Shown one piece after another: positions 1 to 8,010 of a DNA stretch of 64,000 nt. The stretch's first letter is position 1, and each line of letters begins with the position of its first letter. The notes under the pieces were generated by a model. It was not told where the DNA came from. It saw only the letters and a program-made list of their open reading frames with translations, and made no database searches. The stretch comes from Candidatus Methylobacter oryzae (GTDB lineage Bacteria; Pseudomonadota; Gammaproteobacteria; Methylococcales; Methylomonadaceae). The stretch is from positions 266 through 64,265 of the forward strand of contig NZ_RYFG02000009.1 in the NCBI RefSeq assembly GCF_003994235.2, written 5' to 3'. The translations under genes were made by a program, and so were the position numbers.

Positions 1-1
1 A

Positions 2-97
2 TTGTTGGGACATAGCGATGTCTCCACGACAATGATTTATACCCATGTATTGAATAAAGGCGGCCGGGGAGTGTTGAGTCCATTGGATCAACTCTGA
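2..97 (+). CDS. intI: Integron-type tyrosine recombinase, C-terminal end
   Basis: Only the last 31 residues are in the window; the gene begins to the left. The fragment contains [17 protein letters not shown], which holds the conserved His of the LLGH box and the catalytic Tyr of tyrosine recombinases, followed by a GG-x-GV-x-SPLD tail that closely resembles the C-terminus of integron integrases such as IntI1. Family members excise and insert gene cassettes at attC/attI sites. In most integrons the attI site and cassettes lie 5' of intI, so any array would be expected left of this window; nothing resembling attC follows the stop codon. Assignment to IntI rather than another XerC/D-like recombinase rests on this short tail. 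Confidence 0.75.
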   Translation: MLGHSDVSTTMIYTHVLNKGGRGVLSPLDQL

Positions 98-191
98 ATT
101 TATCGATAGGTAGTGCTACGAATATTTCCAACTTCTTACCCATGCTATTTTTTGCTTCCACGGGCGCCAAGTCCACTGTAAGGAGACATAG

Positions 192-794
192 ATGGCAAAG
201 ATTCTGATTGTTTACTACAGCATGTACGGCCACATCGAAACGATGGCTAAAGCGGTGGCCGAAGGTGTGCGTAGCGTCGAAGGTACCGACGTCATTATCA
301 AGCGCGTGCCCGAGCTGGTACCGGAAGAGATCGCAAGAAAAGCCGGCGCGAAGCTTGATCAGGAAGCACCGATTGCGACGGTGGACGAGCTGCCGGACTA
401 CGATGCGATTATTTTCGGATCGCCGACGCGTTTCGGCAATATGTGCGCGCAGATGCGCAACTTCCTCGACCGGACCGGCAAGTTGTGGGTGAACGGCAAT
501 TTAATCGGCAAGGTCGGCAGCGTGTTTACGTCCACGGCGACACAGCACGGCGGGCACGAAACCACAATCACCTCGTTTCATTCGACGTTGCTGCACCACG
601 GCATGATCATCGTCGGCGTGCCTTATTCCTGCCAGGAGATCCTGAACATGAACGAAATTACCGGCGGCTCGCCTTATGGCGCGGGAACGCTGGCCGGCGC
701 CGATAATAAGCGCACACCTTCGGAGAACGAACTGAAAATCGCCCGTTTCCAAGGAACTCACGTTGCAAGAATAGCTAACAAGCAGGCCGCTTAA
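192..794 (+). CDS. wrbA: NAD(P)H:quinone oxidoreductase WrbA
   Basis: The 200-residue protein is a flavodoxin-fold FMN enzyme that reduces quinones by two electrons and so avoids semiquinone radicals. The N-terminus [17 protein letters not shown] is the FMN phosphate-binding loop, [17 protein letters not shown] is the typical WrbA flavin loop, and [24 protein letters not shown] is represented by the family HGGHE segment. Length matches the family (about 198-200). An AAGGAG ribosome binding site lies about 7 nt before the ATG, which supports this start. The gene stands alone; a long inverted repeat follows it. Confidence 0.95.
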   Translation: MAKILIVYYSMYGHIETMAKAVAEGVRSVEGTDVIIKRVPELVPEEIARKAGAKLDQEAPIATVDELPDYDAIIFGSPTRFGNMCAQMRNFLDRTGKLWVNGNLIGKVGSVFTSTATQHGGHETTITSFHSTLLHHGMIIVGVPYSCQEILNMNEITGGSPYGAGTLAGADNKRTPSENELKIARFQGTHVARIANKQAA

Positions 795-823
795 GGATAT
801 GGCCGGCAATAATCTCTCCAGCC

Positions 824-896
824 TCGTCAAGCCGATCATACTTCGACAAGGCTCTCCTGAGCGTCGTCGAAGGGCTCGGCACGAACGGCTTGACGA
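824..896. repeat. Nested palindromic repeat after wrbA
   Basis: An 11-bp perfect inverted repeat (824-834 with 886-896, TCGTCAAGCCG/CGGCTTGACGA) encloses a second one (841-847 with 866-872, CTTCGAC/GTCGAAG). It resembles the common proteobacterial intergenic REP-type sequence built on TTCGACAAGGCT and CACGAACGG. It may act as a 3' stabiliser or weak terminator for wrbA, although no T-run follows. The rest of the 194-bp gap before the next gene shows nothing else. Confidence 0.6.
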
Positions 897-988
897 TGGA
901 AAACAGTGGTTTCGGAAAATTATTTTAACCAAATCCTAAAAGGCTTTGCATAGGGCAGGGCCAACAATTCCAAACTTGGATGTAGACG

Positions 989-1942
989 ATGGATGATCAA
1001 AAAATAGCCCCGTTGAACTATTTTCTGCATAGCTACGGTCCGGCTTCAATGCCTACGATGTATTTGGGATGGGTGTTTGTCGCGGTTTTAGTCGCAATCT
1101 TCTTGGTCGTCGCACTGCTGTTGCTTTGGGCCGTCCTTCATAAACGTTCGGCCCTGTATCCTCCGACAATACGCCGCGAGGCTCAAGGCATGCAATGTAT
1201 ATATATCGGAACCGGCATAACGACCTGCATTTTATTTGCGATGGCTATTTATATGCTGGTGACGTTGAATGCCGTCGCTAAGCCGACAGGCGCGCCGGTG
1301 CTGACTCTGACCGTCACCGGCTACGATTGGTGGTGGAAAGTCGAGTATGAAGACGACGACCCAAGCCGCCGCTTTGTGACCGCTAACGAGATACATATTC
1401 CGGTCGGCCGGCCGCTACTGATCAAGCTGAAAAGCGCGGATGTGATCCATGCGTTTTGGGTGCCGGTGCTGGCCGGAAAAACGCAGACGATTCCAGGATT
1501 GACCAACCGGCAATGGCTTCAGGCCGACGTCGAAGGCAGTTACCGGGGAGAGTGCACGCAATTTTGCGGCGTGCAACATGCGCATATGGGCTTGGAGATT
1601 GTCGCGCAAAAAGAGGATGAATTCAGGAGCTGGCAGGACGCCCAGCGCAAAGAGGCTACAATCTCAATCGATGTCATGGCCGGACAGAAAATTTTCCTGG
1701 ACCAGTGCGCAGGCTGCCATACCGTTCGCGGAACCGAAGCGGTCGGAGCACACGCGCCGGATTTGACGCATTTGCAATCGCGCCGTTTGATTGCCGGGGG
1801 ATTACTGACCAATACCCCGGATCATTTAACGCAATGGATTACCCATGCCCAGCAGCTTAAACCGGGCGCGCGGATGCCCAGCATGGTGTTAACGGCGGCG
1901 GAGATCGGCGCGTTGTCGGCATTTCTATCGACGCTGAACTAG
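989..1942 (+). CDS. coxB: Cytochrome c oxidase subunit II with fused cytochrome c (CoxM-like)
   Basis: The 317-residue subunit II takes electrons from cytochrome c and passes them through the CuA centre to subunit I. Two N-terminal membrane helices (about 25-50 and 70-95) precede the cupredoxin domain. CuA ligands are visible as H154 (VIHAF) and C189-x3-C193-x3-H197-x2-M200. A C-terminal cytochrome c domain carries C240-A-G-C243-H244 and a likely Met ligand, M296 (ARMPSM). This caa3-like fusion and the gene order II-I-III-small membrane protein match coxMNOP of Bradyrhizobium. It is the first gene of the oxidase cluster; a repeat element separates it from subunit I. No strong ribosome binding site is seen. 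Confidence 0.93.
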   Translation: MDDQKIAPLNYFLHSYGPASMPTMYLGWVFVAVLVAIFLVVALLLLWAVLHKRSALYPPTIRREAQGMQCIYIGTGITTCILFAMAIYMLVTLNAVAKPTGAPVLTLTVTGYDWWWKVEYEDDDPSRRFVTANEIHIPVGRPLLIKLKSADVIHAFWVPVLAGKTQTIPGLTNRQWLQADVEGSYRGECTQFCGVQHAHMGLEIVAQKEDEFRSWQDAQRKEATISIDVMAGQKIFLDQCAGCHTVRGTEAVGAHAPDLTHLQSRRLIAGGLLTNTPDHLTQWITHAQQLKPGARMPSMVLTAAEIGALSAFLSTLN

Positions 1943-1952
1943 AGAAATTGCC

Positions 1953-2235
1953 GGTTAGTTAATATTAATCCTATTGTTAAACGCCATCTGTTGAGCAGTA
2001 GGAATTTGTTATGGCACGGATAGGTTCCCGTTTGCCGCGCCGAGCACCGGAGCTTTCGGCGGAACAAATCGGCAGGATAGCCGATTTGCATGCGCAGCAC
2101 CCGAAGGGCGAGGTACAGGGACTGTACCGAGTGATTACCGTTAGGGGCGCTGTATGGATGCAGTGCGTTGCCGGGGGATGGCCTTTCTGGCAACCCCCTT
2201 GTATTTGAATAATTTGGCTTATGTTTCTAACTAAC
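1953..2235 (+). repeat. MITE-like intergenic repeat, copy 1
   Basis: This fills the gap between subunits II and I. Its ends are GTTAGTTA (1954-1961) and TAACTAAC (2228-2235), an 8-bp inverted terminal repeat. The core contains a 33-nt block (2027-2059) that recurs perfectly, on the opposite strand, in copy 2 (5090-5122). The left 17 nt (1953-1969) match copy 2 in the same orientation at 16 of 17 positions, and the right 14 nt (2221-2234, ATGTTTCTAACTAA) match 5165-5178 exactly. Short frames across it code for nothing recognisable, and I regard it as non-coding. Confidence 0.65.
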
Positions 2236-2259
2236 GAAGAAACTTTAGGAAAGAATGCC

Positions 2260-4248
2260 ATGACCGATGCCGCTAAAAATACCTCCGGCCCTAGCTTGAC
2301 CCGCGTACCTGAGATGGGTTCCGCTCCAATCGGCTCGGCGGCCGAACGCCGTCTTGCCGAACTATGGGAATCTACGCCCGGATGGCGCGGCCGGTTGTCG
2401 ACAGTCGATCATAAAGTCATCGGCATCCGCTACTTGGTTACCGCATTTATTTTTTTGCTGATGGGCGGCGTCGAAGCGTTGATCATGCGCCTGCAACTTG
2501 CACGGCCGGACCAAACCCTGTTGACGCCGGAACAGTACAACCAGCTGTTCACAATGCACGGCATTACGATGATTTTTTTGTACTCGCTGCCGGTATTGTC
2601 GGGTTTTTCGAACTATTTATGGCCGTTGATGTTGGGTTCGCGCGATATGGCGTTTCCGCGCCTTAACGCGTTTTCTTACTGGGTTTTCCTGTTTGCCGGG
2701 ATCTTTTTATATTGCAGCTTTCCTCTTGGGCAAGCACCGAACGCCGGTTGGTTTAATTACGTGCCTTTTTCCGGAGCGGAGTACAACACCGGACCGAATA
2801 TCGACGTTTACGCGCTCGGTATGGTGTTGCTCGGGATTTCGACCACCGTCGGCGCGATCAATTTCATTGTCACATTGTTCAGGACGCGCGCTCCGGGCAT
2901 GTCGATCGGCCGCGTGCCTATACTGGTTTGGGGCACGCTGACCGCCGCGGTCGCCAATGTATTCGCGGTGCCTTCCGTCAGTCTGGCTTTCTTCCTGTTG
3001 TGGCTGGACCGGCAAACCGGCACACACTTTTTCGATACGTTAAACGGCGGCAAGCCGCTGCTTTGGCAGCACTTGTTCTGGATGTTCGGTCATCCCTGGG
3101 TTTATGTGGTCGTGCTGCCGGCGATGGGTATCGTTTCCGACGCCTTGCCTACGTTTTGCCGGCATCCGCTGGTAGGTTACTCGGCCGTCGCGCTGTCGAC
3201 GATGGCGACGATGTTGCTCGGCTTCGGCGTCTGGATACATCATATGTTCGCGACCGGCTTGCCGCCGCTGGCGCTGTCGTTTTTCGGCGCGACCAGCCTG
3301 GTCATTTCGATTCCGAGCGGCGTTGCGGTGTTCGCATGGATTGCGACGATATGGTTGGGGCGGCCGGTGTTCAATACCGCCTTCCTGTTCTTTGCAGGGT
3401 TTGTGATTTTGTTTGCGATCGGCGGATTTTCCGGCGTGATGACAGCAGCGGTGCCGCTGGATTTACAGCTGAACGAAACCTATTTCATCGTCGCGCATTT
3501 GCATTACGTGCTGCTCGGTATCAACGTGTTTCCGGTGGTCGGCGGCATTTATTATTGGTTCCCGAAGTTCTTCGGACGGATGATGAACGAAACATTGGGA
3601 AAATGGAGTTTTTGGGTCATGTTCGTCGGTTTCAATCTGGGTTTTTTCCCAATGCATCTGCTGGGTTTGCTGGGCATGCCGCGCCGTATCTATACCTACG
3701 CGCCGCACATGGGCTGGAGCACGACTAATATGATCACGTCGATTGGCTCGTTTATTTTTGCGGCCGGCATTTTGATATTCATCGTCAATCTATTTGTCAG
3801 CTTGAGGCGCGGCTCACCGGCAACCGCGAATCCCTGGGATGCGCCGACGCTGGAGTGGGCCGTGCCGTCGCCGCCGCCGGTTTACAACTTTGCGGTGATT
3901 CCGTTGGTCGCCAGCCGCCATCCGTTATGGGAGGATCGCATTGACGAGGGTGGGGGCCGCTCTAGTCTCGATCATGGTTATTTACTGATGGAAGGGCGGG
4001 AGACTATCGGCACGACGGCGCTGGACGCGATACCTGACGTGATCCTGAAAATGCCGGAAGATTCTTACGCGCCTTTTTTCCTGGGCTTGTTCAATGCGTT
4101 GCTGTTTGTCGGTATGTTGCTGCATTGGCCGGATTTTACGGCGCTGATGGTCTTGGCTTGCTGCGTGTCGTTGGCGGTATGGATGTGGCCGAGAAAAGCC
4201 CTGCTCCAGCGCGTGCCGGACTATGACAAAGGAGCGGCTCATGGCTGA
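2260..4248 (+). CDS. coxA: Heme-copper oxidase subunit I (CoxN-like), atypical proton-channel residues
   Basis: The 662-residue catalytic subunit should bind heme a, heme a3 and CuB and reduce O2 in the inner membrane. Family landmarks are present: the MHG histidine (FTMHGITMIF), NYLWPLMLGSRDMAFPRLN with the D-channel Asp, H278-P-W-V-Y282 with the CuB His and its crosslinking Tyr, IHHMFATG with two more CuB His, and HLHYVLLG with both heme His. Two landmark residues differ: the D-channel Glu of HPEVY is Trp (W280) and the K-channel Lys of PTGIKVF is Ala (A356). An extra C-terminal region adds membrane helices, as in larger subunit I types. I chose the ATG at 2260 because AGGAAAG precedes it; an in-frame ATG at 2221 lies in the repeat. 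Confidence 0.93.
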   Translation: MTDAAKNTSGPSLTRVPEMGSAPIGSAAERRLAELWESTPGWRGRLSTVDHKVIGIRYLVTAFIFLLMGGVEALIMRLQLARPDQTLLTPEQYNQLFTMHGITMIFLYSLPVLSGFSNYLWPLMLGSRDMAFPRLNAFSYWVFLFAGIFLYCSFPLGQAPNAGWFNYVPFSGAEYNTGPNIDVYALGMVLLGISTTVGAINFIVTLFRTRAPGMSIGRVPILVWGTLTAAVANVFAVPSVSLAFFLLWLDRQTGTHFFDTLNGGKPLLWQHLFWMFGHPWVYVVVLPAMGIVSDALPTFCRHPLVGYSAVALSTMATMLLGFGVWIHHMFATGLPPLALSFFGATSLVISIPSGVAVFAWIATIWLGRPVFNTAFLFFAGFVILFAIGGFSGVMTAAVPLDLQLNETYFIVAHLHYVLLGINVFPVVGGIYYWFPKFFGRMMNETLGKWSFWVMFVGFNLGFFPMHLLGLLGMPRRIYTYAPHMGWSTTNMITSIGSFIFAAGILIFIVNLFVSLRRGSPATANPWDAPTLEWAVPSPPPVYNFAVIPLVASRHPLWEDRIDEGGGRSSLDHGYLLMEGRETIGTTALDAIPDVILKMPEDSYAPFFLGLFNALLFVGMLLHWPDFTALMVLACCVSLAVWMWPRKALLQRVPDYDKGAAHG

Positions 4249-4840
4249 AACGATACCACTGGACCGGCCGTTGCCGGTCGGCAGCGAGGGCAGGCGTTCC
4301 GGCGGTTGGTGGGGCGTGCTGGCATTGATTGCGACCGAAGCTTCGCTGTTTACCTATTTGTTGTTCAGCTATTTCTACCTGGCGTCGCAAACCGAACAGC
4401 ACTGGCCGCCCGAGGGCTTGCCGGAGTTACTCGTGCCGGGCGTCAATACCGCGATATTGCTGACCAGCAGCGTATGCGTATGGGCCTGCGAGCGTTGCCT
4501 CCAGCGCTCAATGATGGGCTGGAGCATGGCATGGATGGCGTTTGCGCATATTCTGGGGATTATCTTTGTCGCCGTTCAGCTCAACGAATGGAGCAAGAAG
4601 GCTTACGGTATGGCGTCGAACCTATACGGATCGTTGTATTTCACGATTACCGGGTTTCATATGCTGCACGTGATTGTCGGCGTGGTCATTTTGCTGGTGC
4701 TGCTGCTTTGGATCTCGCTCGGTTATTTTGACCACCGGCGCTATGCGGCTGTTACGATTGGCGGGCTGTATTGGCATTTTGTCGATGTGGTTTGGTTGTT
4801 CGTGTTCACGACTTTGTATTTGTTGCCTTATGTGGGGTAG
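4241..4840 (+). CDS. coxC: Cytochrome c oxidase subunit III (CoxO-like)
   Basis: The 199-residue protein is a short five-helix subunit III, the non-redox subunit that stabilises the oxidase core. It matches the CyoC/CtaE type: WWGVLALIATEASLF near residue 20, a central FVAVQLNEWSKKAYG loop, then FTITGFHMLHVIVGV and YWHFVDVVWLFVFTTLYL at the C-terminus. The ATG at 4241 is preceded by AAAGGAG and overlaps the last 8 nt of subunit I, which suggests translational coupling. An upstream in-frame ATG at 4223 lacks a ribosome binding site. Confidence 0.94.
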   Translation: MAETIPLDRPLPVGSEGRRSGGWWGVLALIATEASLFTYLLFSYFYLASQTEQHWPPEGLPELLVPGVNTAILLTSSVCVWACERCLQRSMMGWSMAWMAFAHILGIIFVAVQLNEWSKKAYGMASNLYGSLYFTITGFHMLHVIVGVVILLVLLLWISLGYFDHRRYAAVTIGGLYWHFVDVVWLFVFTTLYLLPYVG

Positions 4841-4850
4841 GGCGATTTTT

Positions 4851-5179
4851 GGTTAGTTAAGATTAATGTTTAAAGAGTCGCTTATGCGACGGTTATTTGA
4901 ATCGGGGTCTCGCCCCCGAGGGCGAGTTACTTTCTTTTGCGTCGCCAAAAGAAAGTAACCAAAGAAAAGGCGACCCGGTTGCCGCTTACTTCCTTCGCTC
5001 CTCGCTTTCGATGGAGGTTGCCAGAAGGGCCATCCCTGGCCCTCTGTCAACGCGCTGCATCCATGCAGCGCCCCTGCGGGCTATTTCCACCGAAAGCTCC
5101 GGTGCTCGGCGCGGCAAACGGGAGACGTACTCCTTGTCCGTAGTATCAATGAATAACTTGGGTCATGTTTCTAACTAAT
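4851..5179 (-). repeat. MITE-like intergenic repeat, copy 2, inverted core
   Basis: The ends (GTTAGTTA at 4852-4859 and TAACTAAT at 5172-5179) and outer flanks match copy 1 in the same orientation, but the core lies on the opposite strand: 5090-5122 is the exact reverse complement of 2027-2059, and similarity continues around TGGATGCAG and GATGGCC/TTCTGGCAACC. Copy 2 has extra sequence between 4870 and 5010, including a strong hairpin. Its spurious short frames resemble the repetitive hypothetical proteins often called in gammaproteobacteria. Confidence 0.65.
4926..4959. other. 14-bp hairpin inside repeat copy 2
   Basis: The arms GTTACTTTCTTTTG (4926-4939) and CAAAAGAAAGTAAC (4946-4959) pair perfectly over 14 bp around a 6-nt loop. 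This palindrome is absent from copy 1. It could stop transcription leaving coxC, but it lacks a T-tract directly after the stem, so it may simply be a repeat palindrome. Confidence 0.6.
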
Positions 5180-5191
5180 CTAGGACAGGCT

Positions 5192-5614
5192 ATGAACTTT
5201 TCCGCTAACCATCCCTCTGTTGAAGCCCCAGCCTCCGGCCGAAGTTTGACTGCGATGATCTGGCTATGGCTGGGTTTGCTTGGCGCTCCGGTTGCATGGG
5301 TTGCACAGCTGTTATTGAGCGAGCCGTTTGCGGCGTATGCTTGTTATCCTTACGACGTGCCGCTGTCCGCGCCTATTTTGAAAAACTTGCCCGCCGTACT
5401 GATTGGGATTAATGCCGGCTGCTTTGCACTGGCGGCGCTGTCCGGCTTTGCTGTTTGGCGGTCACGGCAACGGTTTGGGTATGTCCAACCTGGAGAAGAC
5501 AGAAATCGCTTCCTGGTCAAGCTAAGCCTGCTGTCGAGTTTTATCTTTATCGTTGCGGTGATATTCAACATCTGCGCAGTGTTTCTGGTGCCGCCATGCC
5601 GCCCGTGGTTTTAA
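5192..5614 (+). CDS. Small oxidase-associated membrane protein (CoxP-like)
   Basis: The 140-residue protein has three predicted membrane helices (about residues 20-45, 60-85 and 110-135) with short loops and ends in VFLVPPCRPWF. I do not recognise a catalytic motif. Its position directly after subunit III matches coxP, the gene of unknown function in coxMNOP clusters, so an assembly or accessory role is an inference from place alone. The ATG at 5192 follows AGGACAGG; an in-frame ATG at 5165 lies in the repeat. The 3' end overlaps the next gene by 19 nt, which points to coupling. Confidence 0.75.
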   Translation: MNFSANHPSVEAPASGRSLTAMIWLWLGLLGAPVAWVAQLLLSEPFAAYACYPYDVPLSAPILKNLPAVLIGINAGCFALAALSGFAVWRSRQRFGYVQPGEDRNRFLVKLSLLSSFIFIVAVIFNICAVFLVPPCRPWF

Positions 5615-6891
5615 TCAGAGTCGGACTTATCTTACTGGTTAACGTTGCAATGTGCGCGTTGCCGAGTCTGGCTGGCGCGGATCCGTCGGGGCGGGCCGAC
5701 GTTAACCGCGGCGCTTACCTGGCAAGGGCCGGGGATTGCGTAGCCTGTCATACGGCCGGGCCGCAAGCGCGGCCGTTTGCCGGCGGCAAGCCGCTTAATT
5801 CGCCGTTCGGGAAAATCTATTCATCGAATATTACGCCGGACCTGGTTAACGGTATCGGCCGTTACACGCTGTACGATTTTAGCCGCGCGGTCCGCAACGG
5901 CATTGACAAGGAGGGCAGCCGCCTGTATCCGGCCATGCCTTATCCGTCGTTCGCAAAGATAAGCGATGAGGATATTCGCGATCTTTACGCTTATTTTATG
6001 ACCGAGGTGAGACCCTCCGATTACAAGCCGCCGGAAACGAAGCTGCCTTTTCCGTTCAATATACGCTGGGACCTGATTTTCTGGGATGCCGTTTTTGTCA
6101 AACACGAACCGTATAAGCCGCGTAACGATCGTGACGCGCAATGGAATAGGGGAGCTTACCTGGTGCAGTCTTTGGGGCATTGCGGTACTTGCCATACGCC
6201 TCGCGGTTTTGCGTTCCAGGAACAAGCTTATACGGAATCGTCGCCGTTGTATTTAAGCGGAAATGCGTTGGATAACTGGTTTGCGCCGAACCTGACCGGA
6301 AATACCGCTTCCGGCTTGGGCCGTTGGTCCGAGGACGATATCGCCTCATTCCTGGCGACCGGTCACGGCGGGCAAACCACCGCATTCGGCAGCATGGGCG
6401 AGGTTATTGAAAACAGTACGCAATATTTGCATAAAGACGATCTGGGCGCGATTGCATATTACCTGAAATCGCTTCCCGCCCACGGCGAAACCGCCGCGTA
6501 TAAACCGGATTTGCCCGAGGTTGCGAAGGCGTCGTTGGCCCTGATCACCGGCGAATTCGAGCGCCCCGGCGCAGGCCTTTACCATAATTTTTGCGCTAAA
6601 TGCCATAAAGAAACCGGGGACGGCGAGGAGGGCAAGTTTCCGAAGCTGGCCGGAAATTCGAGCGTTCTTGCCGAAGACGCGACCTCGCTGATCCGCCTGC
6701 TGCTGGAAGGCAGCAAAACGGTACAAACGACGAAAGAGCCCAAGCCTGAGGAAATGCCTGCTTTTTCGGGAAAATTTTCCGACCGGCAGATTGCCGACGT
6801 GCTTAGCTTTATTCGTAATAGCTGGGGGAACGGGGCAAAGCGAGTCACGCCGCGCGAAGTAGCGTTGTTGCGGCATAAACTGCGACCCTGA
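5596..6891 (+). CDS. Tri-heme cytochrome c, dehydrogenase-subunit type
   Basis: The 431-residue periplasmic protein begins with a signal peptide (about residues 1-27, cleavage near SLAGA) and has three CxxCH heme sites: C48-V-A-C51-H52, C196-G-T-C199-H200 and C333-A-K-C336-H337. Three class-I cytochrome domains in this arrangement are typical of the cytochrome subunit of membrane PQQ alcohol dehydrogenases and FAD gluconate dehydrogenases. No dehydrogenase subunit is nearby; the gene overlaps the CoxP-like gene, so it probably delivers electrons to this oxidase. The start at 5596 gives a clean signal peptide; a longer frame upstream encodes unlikely sequence. Confidence 0.88.
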   Translation: MPPVVLIRVGLILLVNVAMCALPSLAGADPSGRADVNRGAYLARAGDCVACHTAGPQARPFAGGKPLNSPFGKIYSSNITPDLVNGIGRYTLYDFSRAVRNGIDKEGSRLYPAMPYPSFAKISDEDIRDLYAYFMTEVRPSDYKPPETKLPFPFNIRWDLIFWDAVFVKHEPYKPRNDRDAQWNRGAYLVQSLGHCGTCHTPRGFAFQEQAYTESSPLYLSGNALDNWFAPNLTGNTASGLGRWSEDDIASFLATGHGGQTTAFGSMGEVIENSTQYLHKDDLGAIAYYLKSLPAHGETAAYKPDLPEVAKASLALITGEFERPGAGLYHNFCAKCHKETGDGEEGKFPKLAGNSSVLAEDATSLIRLLLEGSKTVQTTKEPKPEEMPAFSGKFSDRQIADVLSFIRNSWGNGAKRVTPREVALLRHKLRP

Positions 6892-7029
6892 TCGAATCGG
6901 AAACCGGCAGACTTACGGTAATTTCAAGCGGTTGCCAGTGTTTTGCCGGATAGATGTTTAATTAAATAGCGCTAACGGATTAAATTAACATTTGATGATT
7001 AGTGGTCTTGCCAACGATAAAGCAATCAC

Positions 7030-7605
7030 TCAGTCATATTTAAACATGTTGATAATTATGCTTTCAGCTTCTCTAACTTCACTTTCTAATTGACTGGAGT
7101 AATTTGCGGGGAATTTGCTTTGGTTACTAACATTCTGGCGGGGGAATGTCTTAATAGCGTTCTCATCAAAGGTTTCCCCGGCATTTCGCAATGCTGTTAT
7201 CAAATCTTCGACAAGATTTTCGTTCCGGCCTATAAATTCTATTTCGTGATCCGGATGGCCGATAAAATCAAGAAAGCTCTTTGAATAACAACCCGGATAC
7301 TGATCAAGTACGCGGCGGACAAATTCTTGAAAACAGCCGGATTGGCAATTTATATCAAGCGGATTTTTTTCATCCCATCCATGAGTCATTTTATATTGCC
7401 AGTAGGATCGGTATAAATTGACCGGGTGCCTAACAAAAGTAAACTTGAACTTATCCTGATAAGGGCATTCTTTCAGGCCGAGATGTATATTCTCATCAAT
7501 AGCAAAATTATCGCAATTAATACCTGAAGCTGCGATTGCGTTTCTTACCCACGTTCCCCCTGTTTTGGGGTAATGTAAAAAAACTGAATTTTGAAGAATG
7601 AGCAT
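7030..7605 (-). CDS. Sulfotransferase-family protein
   Basis: The 191-residue protein has the two PAPS-binding elements of sulfotransferases: FLHYPKTGGTWVRNAI near the N-terminus (5'-phosphosulfate loop) and FVRHPVNLYRSYWQY near residue 60 (3'-phosphate loop). Such enzymes move sulfate from PAPS to sugars, lipids or small molecules; the acceptor cannot be told from sequence. It is somewhat short for the family. Base composition is visibly more AT-rich than the oxidase genes before it, a possible sign of transfer. It converges with the tri-heme cytochrome gene; the 138-bp gap between them shows nothing. Confidence 0.8.
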   Translation of the reverse strand: MLILQNSVFLHYPKTGGTWVRNAIAASGINCDNFAIDENIHLGLKECPYQDKFKFTFVRHPVNLYRSYWQYKMTHGWDEKNPLDINCQSGCFQEFVRRVLDQYPGCYSKSFLDFIGHPDHEIEFIGRNENLVEDLITALRNAGETFDENAIKTFPRQNVSNQSKFPANYSSQLESEVREAESIIINMFKYD

Positions 7606-7651
7606 AATTTTTATGTGACTCCTAAGCGATAGATAGCATTTTCTTCGTTAT

Positions 7652-7861
7652 TTATTTAGAGGCGTCAGTGTAATAACCTTTTGACGTCATACAGGTTTGC
7701 ATGGGCTCATTTTTTCTGATGGCGTTATTTTGACATTCCGCGAGATCCATTTGAGCCTGTTTATCGGGTTTATTGGGATTCATCCAAGTAGTCTTGGCAC
7801 AACCGGAAATTAATACGGTAATTAAAGCTAACAAACAGATTGATAGATTTTTTTTCATCAT
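7652..7861 (-). CDS. Small lipoprotein of unknown function
   Basis: The 69-residue protein starts with a lipoprotein signal (MMKKNLSICLLALITVLISGC, lipobox LISGC, Cys 21). The mature part is about 49 residues, polar, with AECQNNAIRKNEPMQTCMTSKGYY, where two Cys lie 13 residues apart. It resembles short lipoproteins with a paired-Cys C-terminus found in proteobacteria. No partner is evident. Confidence 0.7.
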   Translation of the reverse strand: MMKKNLSICLLALITVLISGCAKTTWMNPNKPDKQAQMDLAECQNNAIRKNEPMQTCMTSKGYYTDASK

Positions 7862-7878
7862 TTTTATCTATCTCCTGG

Positions 7879-7990
7879 TTATGCCCAACGGGCATAAGTA
7901 GGGTTTGAGCGGACCAGCTGCCCAACTCAGCTTTATAGCCAAAGGCCATAAGTTTCGTTTGAACGGACAAGCCGTTCAACTCAGCTTTAT
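7879..7990 (-). repeat. 54-bp palindromic repeat, two units
   Basis: Two tandem units of the window's recurrent 54-bp repeat lie between the lipoprotein and Spy-like genes, on the minus strand. Each unit has a GAGCGG-type stem (TTGAGCGG...CCGCTCAA in the best copies, here diverged) and an ATGCCC...GGGCAT-type stem. Relatives are at 25053, 34246, 36355, 52089 and 59638. Confidence 0.85.
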
Positions 7991-8010
7991 AAAGGCAGCA
8001 TCGCAAGAAA

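Noticed and set aside
98-191. attC or attI site after the integrase stop
   Set aside because: No core-site pair or inverted structure was found; attI is expected at the other end of intI.
2011-2208. Short frame across the repeat before coxA
   Set aside because: It lies entirely in the intergenic repeat, and the related copy 2 does not keep the same frame.
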